Counted from the first letter of the stretch, positions 15,396 through 25,341 are shown. The stretch is 64,000 nucleotides of DNA from an uncultured Lachnospiraceae bacterium (GCA_946414885.1 CAMKQH010000007.1:100833-164832); one strand, 5' to 3'. Made by a program: numbers and translations. Notes: generated by a model from the letters alone, not told the origin.

Positions 15396-18326
15396 TTATT
15401 CCAAAGGCAGACCAAATTCTTTACGTTTCTTGGTCAGCTCCTCGTTAATCAAGATCGAGTAATCCAAAATTGCCTCTCTCGGATCCTCCTTGAAGTTAAT
15501 GCACTTTCTAACCGCGTTGGTCAGGTGACGGCCGGTGTAGTATCCGCCGGGCACCTCGCGGATGCCAACGGTGTTCTCCCACTGCTCGGTCAAAACTTCA
15601 ATTGCCTCCGTCGTCCATGCCAGCTGACAGAACGCATTCTTGTTTGCGGTTGCATATCTTGCAGACGCGCCAAGGAGTGCTTCCATCTCTCGGCCGAAAC
15701 GAACCTGGGTCTCGGTGGATGCCCACCAGCTGAGGAACTTCCAAGTATCCTGCTGTTTCTTCTCGTCGGAAGGAATCATCATGGATGCGCTTCCCACGAT
15801 ACAGTCAGAGTGATCAATATAGGTATTTCCGTTTTCGTCAACCCTTTCGGTACCAGGCACCAAAGTGAAGTCCCAAAGGCCTCTGATCTCGGGTGCGGAT
15901 ACAACCAAGGTATTGTAGCTGCCGTAGTTCGCAACTGCGATCGGCATTTCGCCGGAACGGAAACGGCTTACAAAGTCATAAGCAATGGGAACGCCGTAGT
16001 CGTTAAAGAACTTTACGTAAGCAGCAAATGCTTCAACGCCTGCCTCCGTGTCAACGATGGTCTTGGTTCCCTTTTCATTATATAAATCGCCGCCATTCTG
16101 ATAAAGCATGGTGAAGTACTGGTTCAAGTCACCGCCGGCTGCTCCGACCGTCGCGCCAAACACGCTGGGGATGCCGACGTTCATGTTGTTACCTTGGATG
16201 GTCGGGAACATTTCGATCAGTTCCTTCCAAGTCTGAGGCGGATTGTCATATCCAAGCTCTGACAGGATGTCCTTGCGGTAGAACAGCACGTTGAAGGTCT
16301 GCGTCTCAGGCATTCCGTATACGGCGCCGTCCAGGGAGTACTGTGCGTAAGAGCTGGGAGTGAAGTTCGAGAAGGTTTCCTCGAATCCGTCAAACTGCGT
16401 CAGGTCAACGGCCGCTCCACGGAGTGCGTAGTTAACGGGCTGGTCACCGCCGATGGAAAGGATCGCGTTCGGTCCCTTACCTGCCATTACCGCGTTCAGC
16501 ACGGCGTTGGCCGCAACGATTTCCACGTTAACCTTGATTCCCGTCTGGGGAGTGAAGGTATCGTCAACCATGGTCTTCATGATGCTACCCTGGTCACGAC
16601 CGGTCAGGATCCATACCTTGATCGCGTCGCTGTTCTTGCCATCCTCGTAAACGTCGCCGACTGCATCGTAATCTACAAAGAAGGAAGCGCCAAATGCCTT
16701 AACTTCATGTAAGAGATTCTTGAAGAAGTTGGTCTTGTCTACGGTAACCTTTGCGTCAACTCCGGTAATGCGGATGTAGTCGACGTCGAGCTTGATCTCG
16801 CTCATTTCCAAAGTGGAAGTACCAAGGGAAGTGATGTTATCCTTAAAGGTAGTAAACTCCGTCGTGATCTTCTGGGGTTTCGCCACAAATCTTTCCAGCT
16901 GCTTTGCAAGCGTCTGTGCGGTTGCGATCTTTTCTGCCTTCTGTCCAGTGTACTCAACCATGTCGTCCACGGCCTTGTACAGACGTCTTGACTCAAGATC
17001 CATTGCCGTGATCACTTCCGGATATACCTTATGGATATCATAGTCTCTGTACTTGTCAGGAGTTGCTCCGGTATATACCAGAATCTTTCTATAGATCTGG
17101 TTCAGGCGGAAGGTGGAATCCTCAAGCTCTTCCAAAACCTTTCCTGCGCCGCCAAGGGTTGCCTCCATGCGGATGGTATGGGTACCGCCCGTCAAGTAAA
17201 AGAGGAACGGCTCGCCGTTATCATCGGAAAGGGTCTTGCATTCCCAGTCCGTCTTGTAATCGAAAGCAACTTCCTTCATTTCTTCAAAAGGAATCTCGCC
17301 GTCGATGTAAACCATTCTGCTCGAAACGCTTCCTCTTGCGTAGTTCTGACGGCCCTTGATGGTGATCTTGTAATAACCATCCTCAGGAACGGTGAACTCC
17401 CACTCGATCCACTGACCTGCGGTCTTCCAAGCGTCACCACCCGTGTAGTTCAGGATCGTCTTGGTCACGCTGTAAGGAACGGTGATGGGGGAAGCATGAT
17501 CATATTTTGCATATAAGGAAGACTCGGAACGACGGACTGCGTCCTCACCCTGGACAACGCTGTCGTACGTCTTTCCGGAACTGCTGGTGTTAACGGAAGG
17601 AAGGGATGCGGCATACTCCGCATAGGTCTTATCCGTCTTTACTGCAGCAACCTGAAGTTTTCTGAGAACCATGGGCTCATTGACAGCCTTAAAGCTGATG
17701 GTGTGCTGGCCCTGTTCAAAATAGAACTTGTAAGGATCAGCAACGTAACCCATGCTGTCCTTGCAGTAACCCTTCTGCCACTCATAGATTTCCTTCTGGC
17801 TCGGGCGGATCTCGTTGCCCTGGTTGTCGATTCTCTTCTTGCCGTTGTCTACCCAGATTCTGGTGAATACGATATTCTGGGCATCATCAAAAGGCAGTTC
17901 CCCGTCGATCATGACGGAACGCTCTGCCGCAACACCCCTGGATTCAGGAAGAAGGAACTCCAGGTATAAATTATAGAAGCCACTCTGAGGGATGTTGACC
18001 TTCCAAGTAACGGTCGAACCGTTGTCCATGAAAAGTGCCTTGCTCTCGTTTTCATAATTGTTCTTAACCTCAACGCCGCTCTCTGCCTGATAATTCCAGA
18101 TGTCAACGTCAACGTCAGTCTTCGGCTCAGCAGCGCCGGCATGATCGCGCAGATAGCCTGCGTACGTTCCCTGGCGTTCTGCGCCGGCAACGTTGACAGT
18201 CAGATCCATCCCGTCATACTTGTCGTGGTAGTTTGGCGTTTTTCTCGAGCCCATGAGTACAAAAACAACTACAATAGCCGCGATAACGCCCACAGTGATC
18301 AACAGTTTCTTCACAGAGTCCTTCAT
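15396..18326 (-). CDS. Multidomain solute-binding protein with two beta-sandwich modules
   Basis: This 976-residue protein is about twice the normal length of a sugar-binding protein. An uncleaved-looking helix (KKLLITVGVIAAIVVVFVLMG, no lipobox Cys) anchors it. Two similar carbohydrate-binding-like beta-sandwich modules follow, at about residues 45-240 and 260-430. They share the pattern SGFYNLYLEFL.. / DGYYKITIKG.., then a R-S-V-M-I-D-GE-PF unit and a G-T-H-T-I unit. Residues about 540-976 are the family-1 binding fold (SDAIKVWILTGRDQGSIMKTM, YGMPETQTFNVLFYRKDIL). It is the first gene of the operon, with RBS TTAGGAGGCACGT. The modules may pre-bind polymer at the surface before the binding domain delivers oligomers (inference). 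Confidence 0.88.
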   Translation of the reverse strand: MKDSVKKLLITVGVIAAIVVVFVLMGSRKTPNYHDKYDGMDLTVNVAGAERQGTYAGYLRDHAGAAEPKTDVDVDIWNYQAESGVEVKNNYENESKALFMDNGSTVTWKVNIPQSGFYNLYLEFLLPESRGVAAERSVMIDGELPFDDAQNIVFTRIWVDNGKKRIDNQGNEIRPSQKEIYEWQKGYCKDSMGYVADPYKFYFEQGQHTISFKAVNEPMVLRKLQVAAVKTDKTYAEYAASLPSVNTSSSGKTYDSVVQGEDAVRRSESSLYAKYDHASPITVPYSVTKTILNYTGGDAWKTAGQWIEWEFTVPEDGYYKITIKGRQNYARGSVSSRMVYIDGEIPFEEMKEVAFDYKTDWECKTLSDDNGEPFLFYLTGGTHTIRMEATLGGAGKVLEELEDSTFRLNQIYRKILVYTGATPDKYRDYDIHKVYPEVITAMDLESRRLYKAVDDMVEYTGQKAEKIATAQTLAKQLERFVAKPQKITTEFTTFKDNITSLGTSTLEMSEIKLDVDYIRITGVDAKVTVDKTNFFKNLLHEVKAFGASFFVDYDAVGDVYEDGKNSDAIKVWILTGRDQGSIMKTMVDDTFTPQTGIKVNVEIVAANAVLNAVMAGKGPNAILSIGGDQPVNYALRGAAVDLTQFDGFEETFSNFTPSSYAQYSLDGAVYGMPETQTFNVLFYRKDILSELGYDNPPQTWKELIEMFPTIQGNNMNVGIPSVFGATVGAAGGDLNQYFTMLYQNGGDLYNEKGTKTIVDTEAGVEAFAAYVKFFNDYGVPIAYDFVSRFRSGEMPIAVANYGSYNTLVVSAPEIRGLWDFTLVPGTERVDENGNTYIDHSDCIVGSASMMIPSDEKKQQDTWKFLSWWASTETQVRFGREMEALLGASARYATANKNAFCQLAWTTEAIEVLTEQWENTVGIREVPGGYYTGRHLTNAVRKCINFKEDPREAILDYSILINEELTKKRKEFGLPLE

Positions 18327-18388
18327 ACGTGCCTCCTAATGGTTCTGGAAAATAGAGAAAAATAGAGCTACTCCCCTTAATACATGTT

Positions 18389-18394
18389 ATTATA
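18389..18394 (-). promoter_or_regulatory. Probable -10 element of the importer operon
   Basis: A TATAAT hexamer on the minus strand lies about 65 bases before the first gene of the operon. The -35 region is poor, suggesting activator dependence. The rest of the 400-base gap (18327-18727) is AT-rich and shows only this and the terminator at 18687. Confidence 0.45.
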
Positions 18395-18686
18395 ACTGTT
18401 CAACTTGCCGAATGTCTCCCTAATTCTTGCTATTTGAAACATACATATTGCTTATTTCCACCAACAAACCGCCATTTTTATTATGCACTATTTATACTTT
18501 TTCCCTGCTTTTTACGTAAATGCATTTCTCATTCGTCATTTTTGCCTAAATTGTGCTCTCCGTTTTGTCTATTTTTCCGTCTCACGGAGAAAAATGAGCA
18601 TAATTTTATCTTTCCAAAAACATAGCAATATCTGTCAAACGCGTTCAAAAAATCTTCATAAAATCTTTAGTTTTTGGACACAATAA

Positions 18687-18710
18687 ATGCCTGGCGGCAC
18701 CGCCAGGCAT
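18687..18710 (-). terminator. Intrinsic terminator after the exporter operon
   Basis: A perfect 11-bp stem ATGCCTGGCGG/CCGCCAGGCAT with a two-base loop lies 18 bases past the stop of the ATPase gene. On the minus strand it is followed by TTTATTG. Confidence 0.75.
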
Positions 18711-18727
18711 CTTCTCTAGAGCCATTT

Positions 18728-19633
18728 TTATTCGTCTGCAGCTTTTTTAGCGTCTTCCGGCGCCGTTATCACAATCTTGCCATCCTGCATTTCCAGTTTC
18801 AGCTTATTGCCTGAAACGTTCAATCTCTCCAATACGTCCTTGGGAATCTGCACGCGTCCGGCTTTGTCCATGACCACGTATTCTTCCTGCGTGTCTTCGT
18901 TTCTCCAGTCGATGTTCACTTCCTTCAGACGGTCCGCATAGCTCTCCTTCAACACGCGCTCGCTGCTGATCTTGCCGTCGCGGATGGCGACCACGCGCTT
19001 TACCTTCTTGGAAAGTGCCACGTCATGCGTAACGATCAGGATGGTCTGCCCCTCCTTGTTGAGTTCCGTGAACAGGTCAAAGATGTAGTTGGCCGTCATG
19101 GGGTCCACGCTTCCGGTAGGCTCATCCGCCAAGAGCAATTTCGGTGAATTCGCCAAAGCGATCGCAATGGCAATTCTCTGCTGTTCACCGCCGGAAAGCA
19201 TGTTCAGCCTGCTGTACTTCTTGTGGGACATGCCTACGCGCTCCAAAAGTTCCAGCGCCTTTTCCTTCTTTTTCCTTCCGTTCGAAAGATGCATGGGAAG
19301 CATCACGTTCTCGATCGCGGAAAGATACGGCAACAGGTTTCTTCCGTTGTTCTGCCATACAAATCCCACCGTGTCCCGCTTGTAGACCACCAGGTCCTTC
19401 TCCGTCATGGTGAAAAGATTCTTTCCGCCCACCAGGAGCGAACCTGCGCTGGGTCTGTCCAGACCGCCGATCATGTTTAGGAACGTTGACTTTCCGCTAC
19501 CACTGTTACCGATGAGCGCCGTCAGCTCCCCCTCTTCCACCGTAAGGTCCAGGCCCTGCAGGGCCAATACTTCCGTCTGTTTTGTCTTATAAATCTTTAC
19601 CAGGCCGTCCGCCTGAATCATATTCTCCGCCAT
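18728..19633 (-). CDS. ABC ATPase (LolD/MacB type) with C-terminal AbrB-like domain
   Basis: The ATPase has Walker A GNSGSGKST, signature LSGGEQQRIAIA, Walker B LLLADEPTG and a switch His in VTHD. It belongs to the MacB/LolD export class that drives FtsX-type permeases. After the normal end of the domain, about 65 residues are added. These include EYVVMDKAGRVQIPKDVLER and a following strand pair ending KIVIT, the swapped-hairpin signature of AbrB/SpoVT DNA-binding domains. TTG at 19645 is in frame, but the GGAGGAAGAG site before ATG 19633 sets the start. The tail may act in DNA binding or only in dimerisation. It ends the five-gene exporter operon. Confidence 0.88.
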   Translation of the reverse strand: MAENMIQADGLVKIYKTKQTEVLALQGLDLTVEEGELTALIGNSGSGKSTFLNMIGGLDRPSAGSLLVGGKNLFTMTEKDLVVYKRDTVGFVWQNNGRNLLPYLSAIENVMLPMHLSNGRKKKEKALELLERVGMSHKKYSRLNMLSGGEQQRIAIAIALANSPKLLLADEPTGSVDPMTANYIFDLFTELNKEGQTILIVTHDVALSKKVKRVVAIRDGKISSERVLKESYADRLKEVNIDWRNEDTQEEYVVMDKAGRVQIPKDVLERLNVSGNKLKLEMQDGKIVITAPEDAKKAADE

Positions 19634-19648
19634 CTCTTCCTCCAAGCG

Positions 19649-20347
19649 TTAAGCCTCGGCATTCTGCGAGATCTGCACTCCGTTTTCCAGTTCGATCACC
19701 ATGTCGCCGGCATCCATCAGGCCCACGTCATGCGTCGTCATCACGATCGTGATGTGCTCCTTCTTCGTCATTTCCTGAAAGAGCTTCGTAACCTCTGCCG
19801 CCATTGCGCTGTCCAATTCGGCCGTAGGCTCGTCCGCCAAAATGATGCTCGGGCCGTGGGCGATGGCTCTCGCTATGGCCACGCGCTGCTGCTCACCGCC
19901 GGACATTTCCGAAGGCATGTGATGCATTCTGCTGCCAAGTCCCACCATCTTCAGGCACTCTTCCACGCGCTTCCTGTGATCTCCCTTAACGCCCGCCATT
20001 CTCATGGAGAACTCAACGTTCTGGAATGCATTCATGGTGGGGATCAGGGAAACGGACTGGAAGACAAATCCGATCTTCTTTCTTCTGAGCGTCTCCCTCT
20101 GATAATCATTGAGGCGGCTTACGTCCTGTCCTTCAATGATCACTCGCCCCGTCGTCGGCTGGTCAAGCGCCCCGACAATGTTCAAAAGCGTCGTTTTACC
20201 GGAGCCGGAACGTCCCTTCAGTATGGTCAGCACCCCCTCGGGAATGCCGGCATTTACGCTCTTTAGCGCCTGGAACGGGCCACTCGCCGTGTTAAAGGTT
20301 CGTCCCACGTTCTGGATTTCTATGATATAATTCGCGTTTTCTCCCAT
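19649..20347 (-). CDS. ABC transporter ATPase, MacB/LolD type
   Basis: This 232-residue ATPase shows Walker A KGRSGSGKTTLL, a Q-loop (KIGFVFQSVSLIPTM), signature MSGGEQQRVAIARA, Walker B IILADEPTAELD and switch His in TTHD. Its length is standard for the family. It sits between the FtsX-type permease and the second ATPase, 3 bases from the latter. The pair may load a permease with a non-identical ATPase dimer, because the partner gene encodes a related but distinct ATPase (inference). Confidence 0.92.
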   Translation of the reverse strand: MGENANYIIEIQNVGRTFNTASGPFQALKSVNAGIPEGVLTILKGRSGSGKTTLLNIVGALDQPTTGRVIIEGQDVSRLNDYQRETLRRKKIGFVFQSVSLIPTMNAFQNVEFSMRMAGVKGDHRKRVEECLKMVGLGSRMHHMPSEMSGGEQQRVAIARAIAHGPSIILADEPTAELDSAMAAEVTKLFQEMTKKEHITIVMTTHDVGLMDAGDMVIELENGVQISQNAEA

Positions 20348-20371
20348 AACCGCTCCTTCATTTCACCGTCA

Positions 20372-23182
20372 TTACTCTTCACCGAGCTTGAGGGCCTTCG
20401 TCACGTTCAGTTTCAATACCAGGATCAGCAGCGTCAAGAGACACGTTGCCATCACGCCGGTGATCACCAGGTAAAGTCTGTTCATGTCCGTCTGGTTCAC
20501 GATCAGCTTCATCGGGAGCACCTGATTCGAAGCCGCGTAAGCCATCTGCAGCATCGGCACAAACATGCGGGACGTTAAGGTACCGATCCCGATTCCCGCA
20601 AAGATGGAAAGCACGCCCGAGAAGAGCTGCTCATCGATCAGCATGTGGAAGAGCTCTCCCTTATGCATGCCGCACGCCCTCAGGACGCCGAATACCATTT
20701 CCCTCGAACGGATGGACATGATCCAATAGATGAGGTAACCCACCGCGCAGAGGATGATGGTCACGATAAAGCCCATGGTCAGCACGCCGTTCGTACCTTG
20801 AAGCAAAGGATCGCGCTCCACCTGTTCCATCTCCCGCGCCTTGTCGCGGAATTTATTGACGTGCACGTCATTTTCTTTGATCCACGCGTAAACGTTCGTT
20901 GAATCACAGCCAGGCTTTAACTTTGCCCAGATCTCATAAGGATATACGCCGATCTTTTTCTGCACGGTGGCAAGATTTGCGACCAGAAGCGTGTTCGTCT
21001 GCTTCTGGGCCGTTCCGTCCGCACCCGTCACAAGGGAAGTCGGCTGATATCCCGGCCAGTAATCAAAAAAGTCTATGATCTTCGCTTCTATGGTCGTGCC
21101 GTACTTATCCTTGTACTCGATCTCGTCCCCAATCTTATATCCCAGGGAATCCCTAAGATTTGAGGATGCAAGGATCCCCTTGGGCTCCGTCGCCAACTCG
21201 TTTAAGTACAGCCGGTAGGCCTTTTCCGTGATCTCTTCGCTCACGTCGGTGATCAGACCGTATTCCTTCGTCTGGATCCCCAGGAGCGTACATCCCATTT
21301 GGCCTTTATCCTTCGTCTTAAGGCTTGCGCCCACGTCAGAGTAAACCTTTGTGTAGGCCTCCACGTCAGGCATGGAGGAATATTTTCTGTAATCCGGCTC
21401 TATAAATGCCGGTCCGCCTGCATTCGGATTGCTGGAGCTCGAGGGCGTCTTGGTCCAGACTTCCTTGATCAGGATGTCCGATCCCACAAGATACTCCTCA
21501 TTTTCCTTGGCATTCTGCAGGATCGTTCTTGCAACAACCGCGTGATACATGCCGAGGGAGATCGTCAGGATCATGAACAGCATGATGAACTGTTGCTTTC
21601 TGCCGTTCTTAACGTTCTCCATGAAGGCCGCGTAGCTTGCAGGTCTCCAAAAACGCTTTCCAAGCAGGTACACCAGGCGGATCACCCAGGGCTGCAGGCG
21701 CAGGAACAAAAGTCCCATGCCCACGATAAACAAAGAGGAGCTCAGGTACAGAAGCGGATCCAGCGACTGGCCTTCCATGACGGACATCACCATCATCTCT
21801 TTGTTCTTCGAATAGTTATAATATCCATACAGGGAAATGCCCAGCAGGATCACGTCCAGGAATAACTTCTCCCAGAGCGCGCTCTTCTTCAGCGCATTTG
21901 ACTGCTTTAACTTTACGATGGTCAGACGGCTGTGCTTCAGCGCGGGGATCGTCATGATCAGCACGCAGGCAAGCATTGCGCCCGCCGCAAATTTCCAAAC
22001 GGTTGCGTCAAAGGTGACGTTCAGCCGGCGTCTTACGTTAAATTCCAGGAAATTCTGGGTGGAACCCAGGAGCTTACAGAACTGCGCGCCCAAAGGGATA
22101 CCGCCCGCCGCACCGATCACTGCCAGGAAAATGCTCTGGTACAGGTACAGGCGAAGCATCTGCGCACTGGAGCCGCCTCGGCTCTTCATTACGGAGATCT
22201 CGTTTCTCTCCATGTCGTACATCTGTCCGGAGATCATGAAAAGGAACGCGCCAAGCAGCACGAGAACAGGCACCTGCAGAATGAATAGCGTCGCCTCGAT
22301 CCTGGTCCGCTTTGCAAAATACCGCTCCATGATCTCGCGGTATACGGGCGCCGACATGGTGCTCTTTACGCCGCTCTGCTCCTGATAATAAACGGTCTTC
22401 TCGTACAGATTGTTTGCCGTTACGGCCGTAACGTCCTCATAGTTGAAAAGATCATAATAGTAACAGGTGATGGTGTACTTTTCCGTACGCTCCCCAAGGA
22501 AGGTGTCGCGGAACAGTTGCTCATCCATAAGAGCCACGATTCCAAGGCTTGAGGGCCTTACCTGCCAGTAAAAGTCCGTGCTGTCCTGCTCCTCAAACAC
22601 GCCCACGACCTTAATGCGGAAGGGGGAACCCTTCTTGTCAGCCATGTACAGGAATTCCAGCGTCTCTCCCACAAGGAGGTTATTATTGATCAGACATTCC
22701 TGGCTGACCACGACCTCAATGACTCCGTTCTCATCCACGCCGCCATCGCAAAACATGCGTCCGGAAATGATCTTAGCGTGTTCCGGCAATCCCGACATAA
22801 ATCCCAGTCTCAGTCCGTCGGCATTGACGTCCGAGCGTCCCGTGGTGGATGCGAGCTCCGCCCTTGACAGGGAATAGTAAAATACCTTTTCCTTACCCGT
22901 CACGCCCAACACGCCGTCGAGTTCGTTCAGGGTCTTTTCCATCTTGCCGATGGTCTCACCGTTCTTATCCTTCTGGACCATGATCATAAATTTCAACATG
23001 GCGGGCCATTCACCCTTCTCCGCCAGATAATCGTCAAATTCGTCTACCAGCATGCGATCGTAGGAAGCATTCCGATAGAGCGGGAAGCTTACCACGGTGG
23101 CAATCAAAAGGATGCTGCCCAAAAGGAGGCAGATGACCATCCATTTTTTATGCCATATTTTTTGCAACATTACCTTAAGCAT
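20372..23182 (-). CDS. FtsX-like (MacB-type) ABC permease
   Basis: This permease of about 936 residues has a first helix (KKWMVICLLLGSILLIATVVSFPLY), a large extracellular domain, three helices (for example LFILQVPVLVLLGAFLFMISG), a second extracellular domain, and a last FtsX block (LTMGFIVTIILCAVGYLIYWIMSIRSREMVFGVLRACGM). This is the duplicated FtsX arrangement. ATG 23182 is chosen over an upstream in-frame start at 23218 because the protein then opens MLKVMLQKIWHKKW and GGAAG precedes it. The start overlaps the end of the adaptor gene by 13 bases. The likely role is ATP-driven export or extraction of a lipid, peptide or drug. Confidence 0.9.
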   Translation of the reverse strand: MLKVMLQKIWHKKWMVICLLLGSILLIATVVSFPLYRNASYDRMLVDEFDDYLAEKGEWPAMLKFMIMVQKDKNGETIGKMEKTLNELDGVLGVTGKEKVFYYSLSRAELASTTGRSDVNADGLRLGFMSGLPEHAKIISGRMFCDGGVDENGVIEVVVSQECLINNNLLVGETLEFLYMADKKGSPFRIKVVGVFEEQDSTDFYWQVRPSSLGIVALMDEQLFRDTFLGERTEKYTITCYYYDLFNYEDVTAVTANNLYEKTVYYQEQSGVKSTMSAPVYREIMERYFAKRTRIEATLFILQVPVLVLLGAFLFMISGQMYDMERNEISVMKSRGGSSAQMLRLYLYQSIFLAVIGAAGGIPLGAQFCKLLGSTQNFLEFNVRRRLNVTFDATVWKFAAGAMLACVLIMTIPALKHSRLTIVKLKQSNALKKSALWEKLFLDVILLGISLYGYYNYSKNKEMMVMSVMEGQSLDPLLYLSSSLFIVGMGLLFLRLQPWVIRLVYLLGKRFWRPASYAAFMENVKNGRKQQFIMLFMILTISLGMYHAVVARTILQNAKENEEYLVGSDILIKEVWTKTPSSSSNPNAGGPAFIEPDYRKYSSMPDVEAYTKVYSDVGASLKTKDKGQMGCTLLGIQTKEYGLITDVSEEITEKAYRLYLNELATEPKGILASSNLRDSLGYKIGDEIEYKDKYGTTIEAKIIDFFDYWPGYQPTSLVTGADGTAQKQTNTLLVANLATVQKKIGVYPYEIWAKLKPGCDSTNVYAWIKENDVHVNKFRDKAREMEQVERDPLLQGTNGVLTMGFIVTIILCAVGYLIYWIMSIRSREMVFGVLRACGMHKGELFHMLIDEQLFSGVLSIFAGIGIGTLTSRMFVPMLQMAYAASNQVLPMKLIVNQTDMNRLYLVITGVMATCLLTLLILVLKLNVTKALKLGEE

Positions 23183-25341
23183 ACTTCCATCCCTTCCGTC
23201 AGTCCCTCTACGACCCAATAGTAAGCGTCATTGCTGCCGCCTGCGACGAAGCTTTGTTCCTTGAACTTTCCGTCCTTATCCTTGATGCAGACGTAGGTCT
23301 TTCCGCCCACCTCGTAAACTGCCTGCTTGGGAACAAGCAAAACTGAATCAATGTTTCTGAGCTTTGCGTTGATGGTGAAGCGATATCTGTTCCACCACTC
23401 GCCAGCCAGCGCCACGGTCAAAACCTCACGGATGTGGTCCTTGTCAACGCGCACGATGGCCGTCTCCGACTGCAGCGTCTGCCCCACGCCCATTTTGGAC
23501 AGCGTAACCACCGTACCTGAAACCGAGTGTTCCTGACGCTGTTCGTCAAAGTACGCAACGGATACTTCATTCCCGTACTGGAGCAGCTGATTCTGGTCTT
23601 CCACGATCACGTAACAGGTATTCTCATCCGCGATCCTGGCGATGCGGTCACCCTTTTGCACCACGTCCTCCGCCTTGTAATCCTTGAGTTCCACGATGGT
23701 ACCGGATACGTTGGCGCGGATCACCTTCACGTTAAAGTCGCTCTTCTGCTTCGCAATGGCTTCCTGCGTATCCTTGATCTGGTCCTCATAATTCTGGACG
23801 GCCTCTTTATAGTACTCTTCGTTGGCATTTTCGCTGTTAATTCTCTTGTAATCATCCAGTCTTGTCTGAAGGCGGGTAAGCTTTGTCTCATTTCTCTTGA
23901 GTGCGAGATTGTCAGCCTCCACGCGAACCGTGGCGATCACGTCGCCCTTTTCCACGTGCTGGAACTTCTCCACCTTCATCTCCTTGAAGTACATGGTACC
24001 GTTCTCCACGTCATTGGTCAGATACGTGCTGGCCCCATATTCCAATTGGGCTCTTTCCGAAAAATCGGAATGGAATTCTCCCTTTGTCAGGGTCACGGTA
24101 CTGTCCCCAAATCTGGAACCGCTGGAATAAACGATCGCGTCTCCCGCTTCCAGACCGTGCGTGATCTCCACGTAGACGCCGTCGCTGTAACCGATCTGCA
24201 CGTTGACGTAGGTCGCCTCGCCGTCCTTCATGACATACACGTAATTGCCGCTGTCATCCCTGCTGACCGCAGCCTTCGGGATCGTCACCACGTCCTCAAG
24301 GCGCTTGAGAACAACGGTGATCACGGCATATCCGCCGATTTTCACGTTGTCATCCGCATCCACGATCTTGAACGTGGAATACACCTTTTCCCCGCTGGCG
24401 GTAAGGGTTGCATACTCGTCAGACGAGATCGCCTGATATTCCACCTCGTAACGCTTTCCGTTTACCATCGCGTAAACGTCCTGCGCGTTTCTGATGACTC
24501 TGTTGTTGATGTACTCACACTTGATCAGCTTCCGGGAAAGATCGCCGATCGCAACCACGGGAACCTCAGCCCTCACGTTGTCTCCGGGATTAAAAGACCT
24601 GACGGCAACCAACTCCCCGTCGATCTTCGACTTGATCGTTGCCTTACCGCGGTTCTTTTGCATCGACTGCAATTCATACTTTTGATGCTTTAAGTCAAGC
24701 TCATACAGTTCCTTCTTTTGCGCCATTTCCAGCTCAAGAATGTCTGCCGCGTGCTTGTTGATCCTGTAATCTCCGTCAAACTTAAGGAACCAGACCTTCC
24801 ATTCTTCATACTTCGGATTGGGGACCATCGTGCCGCTTCCGTCCTCTGCGGGAATGGTTTCCGGCTCACGTGCTGCCTCATACTTGTCAACGCCCCACTT
24901 GCCGGCTGCTTCCTTCTCCCGGTATTCCGCGATGGCCTTCTGCTGCTTCTCCACGTATTTCTGGTAGTCTTCTTCCATCTGCTTGATGTATTCCTGCTTG
25001 TTCTTGATCTGCTCGTCAATGGATTTCGTGTCCGCGGCAATGACCTCCGTCCCCTTCTTAACCTTCTCTCCGGGGAACGCACCGTAGGAACCAAAGGCAA
25101 AGCTTGCCTCCGCGGAATACTCCTCTACGTAAGGAACCACGGTTGCGACGTAGGCATTGACGTCATACAACGTCCTTTTTTCCGCGATCTCGTATCTTTC
25201 CTCTTCCGTCACGGGATCGATCAATTCAATTTTTGCGCCCTGCGTTGATTCCACGGAAGGATCGCCAACGCATCCCGCAAGTCCAAGCGACAGGCTGCCA
25301 AGCAACGCAGCCAGACGCACCAATTTCGTTCTCTTCATCAT
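23170..25341 (-). CDS. HlyD/MacA-type adaptor lipoprotein, duplicated
   Basis: This 723-residue lipoprotein (MMKRTKLVRLAALLGSLSLGLAGC, Cys24) is about twice the usual adaptor length. It contains two lipoyl/barrel-sandwich units, each flanking a coiled-coil hairpin. One coiled coil is at about residues 105-235 (IDEQIKNKQEYIKQMEEDY onward) and one at about 460-545 (LKRNETKLTRLQTRLDDYK onward). Barrel segments such as KIGGYAVITVVLKRLEDVVTIPKAAV and ITHGLEAGDAIVYSSG follow. Adaptors of this class link an ABC permease to the cell wall or to substrates. The start overlaps the previous stop as ATGA, so translation is coupled. Confidence 0.87.
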   Translation of the reverse strand: MMKRTKLVRLAALLGSLSLGLAGCVGDPSVESTQGAKIELIDPVTEEERYEIAEKRTLYDVNAYVATVVPYVEEYSAEASFAFGSYGAFPGEKVKKGTEVIAADTKSIDEQIKNKQEYIKQMEEDYQKYVEKQQKAIAEYREKEAAGKWGVDKYEAAREPETIPAEDGSGTMVPNPKYEEWKVWFLKFDGDYRINKHAADILELEMAQKKELYELDLKHQKYELQSMQKNRGKATIKSKIDGELVAVRSFNPGDNVRAEVPVVAIGDLSRKLIKCEYINNRVIRNAQDVYAMVNGKRYEVEYQAISSDEYATLTASGEKVYSTFKIVDADDNVKIGGYAVITVVLKRLEDVVTIPKAAVSRDDSGNYVYVMKDGEATYVNVQIGYSDGVYVEITHGLEAGDAIVYSSGSRFGDSTVTLTKGEFHSDFSERAQLEYGASTYLTNDVENGTMYFKEMKVEKFQHVEKGDVIATVRVEADNLALKRNETKLTRLQTRLDDYKRINSENANEEYYKEAVQNYEDQIKDTQEAIAKQKSDFNVKVIRANVSGTIVELKDYKAEDVVQKGDRIARIADENTCYVIVEDQNQLLQYGNEVSVAYFDEQRQEHSVSGTVVTLSKMGVGQTLQSETAIVRVDKDHIREVLTVALAGEWWNRYRFTINAKLRNIDSVLLVPKQAVYEVGGKTYVCIKDKDGKFKEQSFVAGGSNDAYYWVVEGLTEGMEVCLR

